From Gemmatimonadota bacterium (GTDB taxonomy: Bacteria > Latescibacterota > UBA2968 > UBA8231): a stretch of 13,883 nt of DNA. The stretch spans positions 1 through 13,883 of the forward strand of contig JAPOZF010000245.1 in NCBI GenBank assembly GCA_026706165.1, given 5' to 3'. A model generated the notes under the pieces. It ran no database searches and was not told the DNA's origin. It worked only from the letters and a program-made list of their open reading frames with translations. The position numbers and the translations under genes were made by a program. Below, one piece after another: positions 1 to 6,531 of the stretch (the stretch's first letter is position 1; each line of letters opens with the position of its first letter).

Positions 1-2076
1 GCGTCCGTTGCTGCGGTTGTAGAAGAAGCAGAACGGGTTGGGGTTGATTTCGAGTATGCTCAGGCCCCCGGAGCCGTCGATGACGTCGATGGCGTAGAAC
101 CCGAGCCGGATCACATCCGCGGCGCGCCGGGTGAGCTCGGCCATCGCCGCAAGCAGGGGACCTTCCCCGACCCTGACGGCGCGCCCGCTGGCGTGGTGCA
201 GGGGGTTGAGGCCGCCCCCGCCGATCTCGTCGCTGGTCTTCTCGTAGGCGAGCAGCAGCTCCGCTTCGCTGGCGACGATGCGGTACTCCGCTCCTTCGAC
301 GAAGGCTTGGACCAGCAGGGTGTTTTCGAGAAAACCCCCGCCGGTGAACAGGTTCTCCAAGCGCCTCGAAGCCCCCTCCCGGCAGCGTTCCAGGTAGACT
401 CCCTGGGAGACGGAGGCGCGCGGCTTCTTTATGAGCAGCGGATACGGAATGCGTTGTTCGATATCGTCGAGCATCTCCTCGACGCTGGCGTGGGTCTGGT
501 AGCGGTGAAAGCGGTCGTCGGCGTACGGGTTGAACACCTGCATCGAGCAGGGGACCGGCAGTCCTGCGGCGGCGAAGAGCTCGTGCTGGTAGCCCTTGTC
601 CCCGGCCAGCCTGGCGGCGGCATAGTCGTTGAACGGGTGGCGGTTGCGCAGGAAGTAGAACGGCCTCCCCGCCTCGTTTACCCGCAGGAGGTTGCCGTTG
701 CCCGAAACCCTCTCGCACTCGAGCCGGCGCCTCCGGCAGGAGATTTCGACGCACTCGAGGCTTTCCAGGGCGACCTCTTCGGTGATCCCCTCGGTTTCGC
801 ACGGGAGCCGGAAATGCTCGCGCGCCCGCGCCACCAGGGCCAGCGACCCGGTGACGCAGACCGGAAGCTCGCCGGAAGCGGCGGCCTCGAAGGCACGGGG
901 AAGAGGCTCGACGGTGGACGGGATCCCGGCGGGGAGGTGGCCCAGCAGGACCTCGGGCGGCCGGGCCCTGGGGTGGCCGGAGGAGGTGGCGATCACCTGT
1001 CCCGCAAGAGGGGCAAGGCAGTCGAGGATGGCGCCGGCGTCGTGGCCGCCCCCGACCCCGACGACGAAGCTCCACTTCGGATGCAGGGCGCGAAGGTCCG
1101 CGGCGAGGCCGGCGGCGGCGGCGCGGTTGTGAGCGCCGTCGAGCAGGACCAGCGGCTCCCCGTCGCGCTCGACCGCCTCGAAGCGGCCGGGCCACTCGTG
1201 CCGGGCGATCGCAGCTTCCGCCTCCGCGGGTACCAGGCGGTCCCCCAGCAGGAAGGCCGCGGCGGCCAGGGCCAGGCGCGCGTTGGCCGAGTACGTTCCG
1301 GGCCGCAGGCCCTGCCCCCGCGGGCAGGCCGGGTACGCCGCCTCGGCGCTGCAGCCCGGGGAGCCGGGAGGGAGCGCACCTTCCGGGGCCGCGGTGTAGA
1401 GAGGCACTCCCTCGGATTCGCAGTGGCGGCGGATTTTCCCGGAAACCCCGGCCTCGTGGGAATCGGTGGTGAAAAGGGGGTGTCCGGACCGGGTGATGCA
1501 GAGCTTGTCCGCGGCGATCTCCAGGACATCCTCCCCGAGGACGTCGGCGTGGTCGACGGAGATGCTGGTAAGAACCGAGAGCTCGTGGTCCCAGGCGTTG
1601 GTGGCGTCGCAGCGCCCCCCGAGGCCGACCTCGAAAAGCCCGTACTCCACTCCGGCGGCCGAGAACAGGTGGGCGGCGAGCCCGGTAAGCGCCTCGAATT
1701 TCGAGAAGCCGCCGAACCCCTCCGCGTCGAAGCCGCGGGTCGCGTCGTACAGGAAGGTCACCGCGTCCGCCCACTCGTCGGCGCCGAGCAGCTTCCCGTC
1801 GACCTGGATGCGCTCCCGCTGGGTGTGCAGGTGGGGGGAGGTGTAGAGCCCGGTCCTGCCGCCGCCTCGGAGCAGCGCCTCGAGGAGGCTGGCAACCGTG
1901 CCCTTGCCGTTGGTCCCCCCGACGATGATCGAGCGGAAGTCGTTCTGCGGGTTCCCCAGCCGGCGCAGCAGCGCCCGGGTGCGGGGCAGGTAGTGGTGCA
2001 GGGGACCTGCAGGAGGGCGCCCCCGCTCCCAGTCGGGCAGGGTGTCGAGGAATTTCCTGGCTTCCGGGTATTCCAT
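1..2076 (-). CDS. FolC-like Mur ligase fused to C-terminal ATP-grasp domain (3' end missing)
   Basis: An uninterrupted frame of 692 codons runs from the ATG at 2076 off the left edge. An in-frame TGA lies three codons upstream of the ATG, so the start is firm, although the ribosome site is weak. Residues 1-425 read as folylpolyglutamate synthase (FolC)-type Mur ligase: P-loop GTNGKGT at 54-60, TSPH near 79-82, FEVGLGGRCDATN at 148-160, SVDH at 173-176, a lysine in the usual carbamylation region (K191), WPGRFE near 295-300, DGAHN at 313-317 and VTGSLALV at 408-415. Residues 470-692 read as an ATP-grasp ligase (RimK/cyanophycin-synthetase-like): AAGLPVP at 503-509, a lysine pair K550-K551, VQAFVEGAEYR at 589-599, D664 and a metal-site EINPNP at 676-681. 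Both catalytic sets look intact. Known for the families: both form amide bonds through acyl-phosphates using ATP. Inferred: a two-step peptide or polyamino-acid ligase. The substrate is unknown and the C-terminus lies outside the window. Confidence 0.88.
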   Translation of the reverse strand, partial: MEYPEARKFLDTLPDWERGRPPAGPLHHYLPRTRALLRRLGNPQNDFRSIIVGGTNGKGTVASLLEALLRGGGRTGLYTSPHLHTQRERIQVDGKLLGADEWADAVTFLYDATRGFDAEGFGGFSKFEALTGLAAHLFSAAGVEYGLFEVGLGGRCDATNAWDHELSVLTSISVDHADVLGEDVLEIAADKLCITRSGHPLFTTDSHEAGVSGKIRRHCESEGVPLYTAAPEGALPPGSPGCSAEAAYPACPRGQGLRPGTYSANARLALAAAAFLLGDRLVPAEAEAAIARHEWPGRFEAVERDGEPLVLLDGAHNRAAAAGLAADLRALHPKWSFVVGVGGGHDAGAILDCLAPLAGQVIATSSGHPRARPPEVLLGHLPAGIPSTVEPLPRAFEAAASGELPVCVTGSLALVARAREHFRLPCETEGITEEVALESLECVEISCRRRRLECERVSGNGNLLRVNEAGRPFYFLRNRHPFNDYAAARLAGDKGYQHELFAAAGLPVPCSMQVFNPYADDRFHRYQTHASVEEMLDDIEQRIPYPLLIKKPRASVSQGVYLERCREGASRRLENLFTGGGFLENTLLVQAFVEGAEYRIVASEAELLLAYEKTSDEIGGGGLNPLHHASGRAVRVGEGPLLAAMAELTRRAADVIRLGFYAIDVIDGSGGLSILEINPNPFCFFYNRSNGR

Positions 2077-2386
2077 CTTCTGTCAGTTCAGCGGCCAATG
2101 AACGCCGACGGGGGAGAGACTTTCATGTCGCCGGCGTTTCGAGGGCGGGCATGTTCATGTCTTGTACCCGTACTGGAAATCACGTCTCGGAGAGGGGCCC
2201 CCCAGTCCGAATCCGTGGCCGTTCGCCGTCAGGCGAACGGTATTGGGAGGCGCGTCACACACTGAAAGTCCCAACGCCTTTCCAAGCGCCGCCCTCATCC
2301 GGAATCCCTGGCCCTTCGCCTGGCGGCGAAGGTATTGGGAGGCGCGTCACACACTGTATTTCCCAACGCCTCACAGAGCGCCGCCG
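2077..2386. other. Intergenic region between moaA and the ligase gene
   Basis: This 310-bp gap separates two genes on the same strand. Most of it (from 2209) is the two-unit structured repeat. The remaining part next to the ligase start (2077-2208) holds a short GC-rich inverted repeat around 2103-2135 and no convincing promoter or ribosome site. Whether moaA and the ligase gene are co-transcribed cannot be decided from sequence. Confidence 0.5.
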
Positions 2387-2392
2387 TCATCC
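2209..2392. repeat. Two-unit tandem intergenic repeat with conserved hairpins
   Basis: Two units of about 92 bp follow each other (about 2209-2300 and 2302-2392). They share an identical 26-bp core at 2239-2264 and 2331-2356. Each unit contains a 4-nt-loop hairpin: arms 2219-2227 and 2232-2240 in the first, 2313-2320 and 2325-2332 in the second. Pairing is kept although both arms differ between the copies. Each unit also has a second stem, TTGGGA with TCCCAA (2243-2248/2269-2274 and 2335-2340/2361-2366). The second unit covers the moaA stop codon. It resembles a dispersed extragenic palindromic element. The stems could act on the transcript between moaA and the ligase gene. No conserved protein is encoded here. 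Confidence 0.75.
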
Positions 2393-3430
2393 ACCCCGGG
2401 TGTGCATCTCGCGATGCGGGTCGACCTTCAATTCCTCGACGTGATAGAGCGCTCCCCGCGTCGGCTCGTTCAGCCGCTCCTCGGCGCCGCGGTCCCTGCG
2501 GCCCTCCCAGACGCGGCGGATCTGCGCGACCAGATCCCGGTGCGTGAGCCCGTCCCGCAGCCACTCGCGCAGATTGTACCCCTCGTTGGCGTACAGGCAG
2601 AGGTACCACATGCCGTCGGCGGTGACGCGGCTGCGGTCGCAAGTGGCGCAGAACGGCTCGGTGGTGGAGGCGATGATGCCGAAACAGGTGCCGTCGGGAA
2701 GGTGAAAGCGCTCCGCCGGGGCCGCCCCCCGGCCCGGAACCTCCGCGATGGCGCCGTAGTGCCCCCCCAGCCGTGCGAGGATGTCCGCTTTCGAGAAGAC
2801 CCGTTCCATCGACCAGAGGGTCGCCCCGCCGACGTCCATGTACTCGATGAAGCGGACCTCGGCCCCGACCTGCCTGCCGAACTCGATCAGGTCGACGACC
2901 TCGTCGTCGTTGAACCCCCGCATGATGACGGTGTTGATCTTGATGTCGGAGAAGGCGACGCGGGCGGCCTCGCGGATGCCGGTGAGAACGCGGTCCAGGA
3001 CCACCCGCCGGGTCAGGGTTTCGAAGCGGGCGGGATTGAGGGTGTCGAGACTCACCGTTACCCGGCTGAGCCCGGCGTCGTGCAGGGGTTCGGCCCATTT
3101 GGCCAGCTGCGTCGCGTTCGTCGTCATCGCCAGGTCCTCGACCCCGGGGCGCCGTGCCAGGCGCGCGACGAGGTCGACGAGGCCTCCGCGCAGCAGCGGC
3201 TCCCCGCCGGTCAGGCGCACCTTGCGCACCCCGAGCTCTCCGAAGGCGTCGACGGTTCGCTCGATCTCGTCGAAGGAGAGGATGTCCTCCTTCGGCAGCC
3301 AGGTGTAATCCTCCTCCGGCATGCAGTAGGCGCAGCGCAGGTCGCAGCGGTCGATGACGGAGAGGCGGAGACTTTCGAGGGGGCGGCCGAAGAGATCGTG
3401 CGCAGGGCCGGGGTTGGTGTTTGGGCTCAT
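2387..3430 (-). CDS. moaA: GTP 3',8-cyclase MoaA
   Basis: This 347-residue radical-SAM enzyme catalyses the first step of molybdenum-cofactor synthesis: GTP is converted to 3',8-cyclo-7,8-dihydro-GTP, which MoaC then uses. The radical-SAM cluster motif CDLRCAYC has cysteines 29, 33 and 36. The SAM-contact segment LTGGEPLLR lies at 73-81. The second, GTP-binding cluster is given by C261, C264 and C278, with the usual CDRSR context. The protein ends in the Gly-Gly tail (346-347) that MoaA needs for activity. Length and all key residues are normal for the family, so the enzyme should be functional. No other molybdenum-cofactor gene is visible here. It is divergent from the AAA+/VWA pair, with a plausible promoter at 3593-3620. 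The ATG at 3430 has no strong ribosome site. Confidence 0.97.
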   Translation of the reverse strand: MSPNTNPGPAHDLFGRPLESLRLSVIDRCDLRCAYCMPEEDYTWLPKEDILSFDEIERTVDAFGELGVRKVRLTGGEPLLRGGLVDLVARLARRPGVEDLAMTTNATQLAKWAEPLHDAGLSRVTVSLDTLNPARFETLTRRVVLDRVLTGIREAARVAFSDIKINTVIMRGFNDDEVVDLIEFGRQVGAEVRFIEYMDVGGATLWSMERVFSKADILARLGGHYGAIAEVPGRGAAPAERFHLPDGTCFGIIASTTEPFCATCDRSRVTADGMWYLCLYANEGYNLREWLRDGLTHRDLVAQIRRVWEGRRDRGAEERLNEPTRGALYHVEELKVDPHREMHTRGG

Positions 3431-3592
3431 GCGGTAGAAACGGGATGATCAGAGGTGCGAGATCGACGCGCCGCGAACCGTGGAGGGACCGCGTCGAAGG
3501 GGTGGTTGATCCGGCTGGCGATTCATCGGTCCGCGGCCTTCCACAAGCCTGTCGAAAGGACCATTCGGGCTGCTAAGTCGAGAAAGGACAGG

Positions 3593-3620
3593 AATATACG
3601 GACTGCCACCGGGCCGGCAA
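3593..3620 (-). promoter_or_regulatory. Candidate sigma70-type promoter for moaA
   Basis: On the minus strand TTGCCG (3620-3615) is followed after 16 bp by TATATT (3598-3593), which match the consensus at 4/6 and 5/6 positions. This would give an mRNA leader of about 155 nt before the moaA ATG. The prediction is by eye and assumes a housekeeping consensus of the usual type. Confidence 0.35.
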
Positions 3621-3625
3621 TCCGG

Positions 3626-3654
3626 TTGCGACCCCACCCTGCGGGGGGCATATT
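3626..3654 (+). promoter_or_regulatory. Candidate sigma70-type promoter for the AAA+/VWA pair
   Basis: TTGCGA (3626-3631) and CATATT (3649-3654) are separated by 17 bp and each match the consensus at 4/6 positions. Transcription would begin near 3661, leaving a leader of about 95 nt before the ATG at 3757. It sits back to back with the proposed moaA promoter, as expected for a divergent control region. This is a weak match. Confidence 0.28.
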
Positions 3655-3756
3655 AAGGGCCCGCCGAGGCGCGGCATGGCTGGCCAGACCCGGCCACGGC
3701 GGTTCCGCCTCGACGATCTCCATCCATCCCGGTTCAGTCACCCCTCCAGAAAGCCG

Positions 3757-4710
3757 ATGGCGAACCCCGAAACCGAACGCCTCGAGAAGATGCTGCGCGA
3801 GCAGCAGTACGTCGCCGATCCGGCCATCGCCATGTCCCTGCACCTGGCGCGGACCCTGAACAAGCCGCTCCTCGTGGAGGGGCCGGCGGGGGTCGGCAAG
3901 ACCGAGATCGCCAAGGTGATGGCGCGCGCTCTCGATACCGACCTGATCCGCCTGCAGTGCTACGAGGGCCTCGACACCAGCACCGCCCTGTACGAGTGGA
4001 ACTACCAGCGCCAGCTCCTCCAGATCCGCCTCGAAGAGGGGGGAGAGCGCACCCTCGACGAGCGCCAGTCCCACATCTTCAGCGAGGCGTTCCTGCTAAA
4101 GCGGCCGCTGCTCGAGGCGATCACCCACCACCGGCCCCCGGTTCTGCTGATAGACGAGCTCGACCGCGCCGACGAGGAGTTCGAGTCGTTCCTGCTCGAG
4201 GTGCTGTCCGACTGGCAGATCTCGATCCCGGAGGTCGGAACCATCGCCGCGACCCACGTCCCCCACGTCGTCATCACCTCCAACCGCACCCGCGAGCTCT
4301 CCGACGCCATTCGCCGGCGCTGCCTCTACCTGTGGATCGACTACCCGGAATTCGACAAGGAGCTGGCGATCGTGCGCGGCAAGGTCGACGGCCTCGACGC
4401 GCAGCTCGCCGACCAGATCTGCCGCTTCATGGCGCTGGTGCGGCGGCAGAAGCTCGAGAAGATCCCCGGCGTCGCCGAGACCCTGGACTGGGCAAAGGCG
4501 CTGGTCGCCCTGCACCGCAACCACCTCGATCCCGGGATCGTCGAGGAGACCCTCGGGGTGGTGTTCAAGGACTGGACCGACGTGCGCCAGATGCAGAAGT
4601 CCCTGCCCGAGTTCCTCGAGGAGCTCGGCATCCGCGCCAAGGCCCCGCCCGGAACCGAGCAGGCCCCGGAAGCGGGACAGCCCGCGGAGAGGACCGCCGG
4701 TGGCGGATAG
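3757..4710 (+). CDS. MoxR-family AAA+ ATPase (CoxD-like)
   Basis: A 317-residue single-domain AAA+ ATPase of the MoxR type. Visible motifs are Walker A GPAGVGKT (42-49), Walker B VLLIDE (129-134), sensor-1 region VITSNRTRE with N176, and the arginine-rich AIRRRC segment (185-190) that usually supplies the trans-acting arginine. MoxR ATPases work as hexamers with a VWA-domain partner to remodel or insert metals into client enzymes. CoxD, in carbon-monoxide dehydrogenase clusters, is the closest characterised type. I chose the ATG at 3757 rather than the upstream in-frame ATG at 3676, because homology-like sequence begins at MANPETERLEK and the 27 upstream residues are low-complexity and arginine-rich. 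The gene overlaps the VWA gene by 11 bp, so the two are translationally coupled. The client enzyme is not in the window. Confidence 0.9.
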   Translation: MANPETERLEKMLREQQYVADPAIAMSLHLARTLNKPLLVEGPAGVGKTEIAKVMARALDTDLIRLQCYEGLDTSTALYEWNYQRQLLQIRLEEGGERTLDERQSHIFSEAFLLKRPLLEAITHHRPPVLLIDELDRADEEFESFLLEVLSDWQISIPEVGTIAATHVPHVVITSNRTRELSDAIRRRCLYLWIDYPEFDKELAIVRGKVDGLDAQLADQICRFMALVRRQKLEKIPGVAETLDWAKALVALHRNHLDPGIVEETLGVVFKDWTDVRQMQKSLPEFLEELGIRAKAPPGTEQAPEAGQPAERTAGGG

Positions 4711-6088
4711 TCCGTCCAACGGCCGCGGACCGGCCGGACCGGAGGACCTCGCCCTGCGCGGGGAGCTGAGCGCCAACGTCGTCGGCTTCTGCCGGCTGCT
4801 GCGCCGCGAGGGTGCCGGCCCGGGGGCGGCGGAGGCCGCCGAGGCCCTGCTCGCCCTGGAGCGGGTCGATCTGGGCACCGGACGGCATTTCTACGAAGCG
4901 CTAAGGACCTGTCTCGCCAAGAGCCGCCGGGAGCAGGAGATCTTCGACTCGGTTTTCGACTCCTACTGGAAGGTCTGGGACCGCGCCGGCGAGCTTCTGC
5001 GCGGGCAGGGAGAGAATCGGGAAGAGGAGGAAGAGGAGAACAGGGAGATCCGCAATCCCTGCGGCCCGGAGCAGCAGCCGGCGCTGAAAGCGGTAACCGC
5101 CTGGCTCAAGGGAGAGAAGAAGACCGGCGACGAGGAGCCGGCCCCGGGATACAGCCCGTTCGAGGTGATGGCCCGGCGCGACTTCGCCGGCTTCCGCGCC
5201 GACGAGCTGGACGAGATCGGCCGCCTGGTGGCGCTGATCGCCAGGATCCTCGCGAGGCGCTTCAACCGCCGCTACCGCGACAGCTCCCGCCGCGGCCGCC
5301 TCGACCTGCGGCGCACCCTCAGGCGCAATCTTCGCCGCGGCGGCGAGCTCGTCGATCTCAGCTTCCGGCAGCGGCGCCGCCGGCGCCTGAAGCTGGTGCT
5401 TCTGTGCGACGTCAGCCGCTCGATGGACCTCTACAGCAGCTTTCTCATCCAGTTCGTCTACGCCTTCCAGCTCGCCTGCCGACGCGTCGAGACCTTCGTC
5501 TTCAGCACCTCCATGAGACGGGTCACCGACACTTTGGCCAACGAGGATCTCGACGAGGTGCTGGCCGCCCTGTCCCGGCAGGTTCCGGAGTGGTCGGGGG
5601 GATCACGCATCGGCGCCTCCCTGCGGACGTTCCTCGACGGCTTCGGCGACGCCCTGCTCGACCACCAGACCGCCGTCATCCTGCTGAGCGACGGCTGGGA
5701 CACCGGCGACATCGACCTGTTGCGCGACGCCATGCGGGAGATCCACCGCCGCTCGCTGGCGGTGATCTGGCTCAACCCGCTGCTCGGCTCCGAGGAGTAC
5801 CGCCCCGACACCCGGGGCATGCGCGCCGCCCTGCCGCACGTCGACCTGTTCGCCCCGGCTCACAACGCCGCCAGCCTCAAGGAGCTCGCCTCCATCCTCG
5901 GGCGCGTACAGCGCCGCGACATCCCCGCCCGCTTCGGGTTTCACCAGCGCGAGGAGGTGGAGGAAGCCGGACCGGCGGTGGCGCCGGAAGAGGACACGCC
6001 GCGGCCCAGCTCGGCAGCAAACCTCGAGCGGCTGGGCCGCGAGATGCGGGAGAAGCGGCAGAGCCGCAGGGATCAGCCGCCGGCCTGA
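4700..6088 (+). CDS. VWA domain protein, CoxE family
   Basis: A 462-residue protein starting at a GTG inside the end of the ATPase gene, preceded by a purine-rich GGAGAGG-like ribosome site. The N-terminal 100 residues are helical. An acidic stretch (about 107-115) and an arginine-rich helical segment (185-230) precede the VWA domain (about 230-410). The MIDAS metal site DVSRS has D237, S239 and S241. The conserved third-loop threonine is replaced by serine in GGSRIG (S302), and D331 of LSDGWDTG completes the site. This arrangement is typical of CoxE-like proteins, which act with CoxD-type MoxR ATPases in maturing molybdenum hydroxylases. That role is inferred here from family and pairing, as no hydroxylase gene is present. 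It is probably cytoplasmic, since no signal peptide or membrane segment is seen. Confidence 0.88.
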   Translation: MADSPSNGRGPAGPEDLALRGELSANVVGFCRLLRREGAGPGAAEAAEALLALERVDLGTGRHFYEALRTCLAKSRREQEIFDSVFDSYWKVWDRAGELLRGQGENREEEEEENREIRNPCGPEQQPALKAVTAWLKGEKKTGDEEPAPGYSPFEVMARRDFAGFRADELDEIGRLVALIARILARRFNRRYRDSSRRGRLDLRRTLRRNLRRGGELVDLSFRQRRRRRLKLVLLCDVSRSMDLYSSFLIQFVYAFQLACRRVETFVFSTSMRRVTDTLANEDLDEVLAALSRQVPEWSGGSRIGASLRTFLDGFGDALLDHQTAVILLSDGWDTGDIDLLRDAMREIHRRSLAVIWLNPLLGSEEYRPDTRGMRAALPHVDLFAPAHNAASLKELASILGRVQRRDIPARFGFHQREEVEEAGPAVAPEEDTPRPSSAANLERLGREMREKRQSRRDQPPA

Positions 6089-6145
6089 GCGGCTTGTGTC
6101 GAAGGAAGACCTGCCTCACCAAAGTCCGGACCGAACCTGGAAGTA

Positions 6146-6189
6146 ACTGTTTCAGTTCCCTGACAGCCGGGGCCGGGAACGGAATCAGT
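6146..6189 (+). terminator. Imperfect hairpin downstream of the VWA gene
   Basis: Arms 6146-6160 and 6175-6189 pair at 13 of 15 positions (ACTG, TTC and GTTCCC with their complements, with two internal mismatches) around a 14-nt loop. It starts 57 bp after the VWA stop codon. A pyrimidine-rich stretch follows (CCTTCTTCTC near 6191-6201) but no clean T-run, so it is either a weak intrinsic terminator or a 3'-end stabiliser. Confidence 0.4.
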
Positions 6190-6304
6190 GACATCCTTCT
6201 TCTCGTCCCACACCCCCCAAATAATGCTCGCAGGGTTTCCAACCCGGCCGGCAAATGCAAGCAAGAAAAGCAAATCAAGCCTTTCTATTTCCAAGCGGAT
6301 TTCC
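6190..6304. other. Non-coding stretch upstream of the leader RNA
   Basis: This stretch is less GC-rich than the rest of the window and includes A-rich sequence around 6255-6280. Apart from a small GGGTT/AACCC hairpin at 6233-6245 I see no gene or clear signal in it. It probably contains the upstream part of the promoter for the lipoprotein transcript. Confidence 0.4.
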
Positions 6305-6310
6305 TATACT
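6305..6310 (+). promoter_or_regulatory. Candidate -10 element (TATACT)
   Basis: TATACT matches the -10 consensus at 5/6 positions. No good -35 hexamer lies at the usual distance, so an activator or another sigma factor may be involved. Transcription would start near 6317, which coincides with the 5' edge of the predicted closing stem of the leader RNA. That coincidence is the main support. Confidence 0.35.
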
Positions 6311-6316
6311 GCCTTC

Positions 6317-6531
6317 ATCTCAAACGCCTTGCGCAGTCCTCCCATGAGTCGGGTGGCCTGCTGAATACAACAGCCGCTGTATCCGGAGGATGGGTAGCTC
6401 CCGGCCTCCCGGTGAATAGGCAGGAACATTCCCGCATCTGAAACTGCGTGAGCGTTTGAGAACTACCCGGCACCAATGCGGTGCCGGCAAAGTCGAAGTA
6501 CGTCCATTCTCAAACGCACGGAGGAGATGCG
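6317..6531 (+). ncRNA. Candidate structured 5' leader (possible riboswitch or attenuator)
   Basis: About 215 nt lie between the proposed transcription start and the lipoprotein ATG. The 10-mer TCTCAAACGC at 6318-6327 is complementary to GCGTTTGAGA at 6452-6461. An inner helix, CGCAG (6332-6336) with CTGCG (6444-6448), extends it, closing a domain of about 145 nt. The same 10-mer occurs again at 6508-6517, just before the ribosome site GGAGGAG (6520-6526). The middle copy can therefore pair either upstream or downstream (11 bp), and the downstream pairing would enclose a hairpin at 6467-6474/6480-6487. The inner domain has further helix options, such as TCCTCC (6337-6342) with GGAGGA (6385-6390). 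I do not recognise it as a known riboswitch class. The three copies could instead be protein-binding DNA sites. Confidence 0.5.

Larger units (their letters stand above)
3431..3756. other. Divergent intergenic region between moaA and the AAA+ gene
   Basis: This 326-bp stretch contains the two back-to-back promoter candidates in its middle. In the moaA leader there is an inverted repeat, CGACGCG at 3464-3470 with CGCGTCG at 3490-3496, that could form a 7-bp hairpin about 35 nt before the moaA start. I looked for a molybdenum-cofactor riboswitch in this leader and could not recognise one. No small gene is supported. Confidence 0.4.

Noticed and set aside
2122..2161. Direct repeat TTCATGTC 32 bp apart upstream of the ligase gene
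   Set aside because: Only 8 bp long and without further symmetry, so chance is a sufficient explanation.
193..2265. Long plus-strand open frame of 690 codons opposite the fusion ligase
   Set aside because: It has no recognisable domain and is glycine/arginine/valine-rich, as expected of an antisense frame in GC-rich DNA. The minus-strand frame carries intact Mur ligase and ATP-grasp motifs across the same span.
2151..2444. Small plus-strand frames over the intergenic repeat
   Set aside because: Their translation simply follows the repeat sequence. They have no ribosome site and one overlaps the moaA 3' end.
3431..3590. Molybdenum-cofactor riboswitch in the moaA leader
   Set aside because: Only a simple 7-bp hairpin is evident; I could not find the family's characteristic conserved segments.
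6317..6531. Known riboswitch or 6S RNA identity for the leader
   Set aside because: I compared it mentally with cyclic-di-GMP, cobalamin, molybdenum-cofactor, TPP, SAM and T-box cores and with 6S RNA. The conserved core sequences of these classes were not present.
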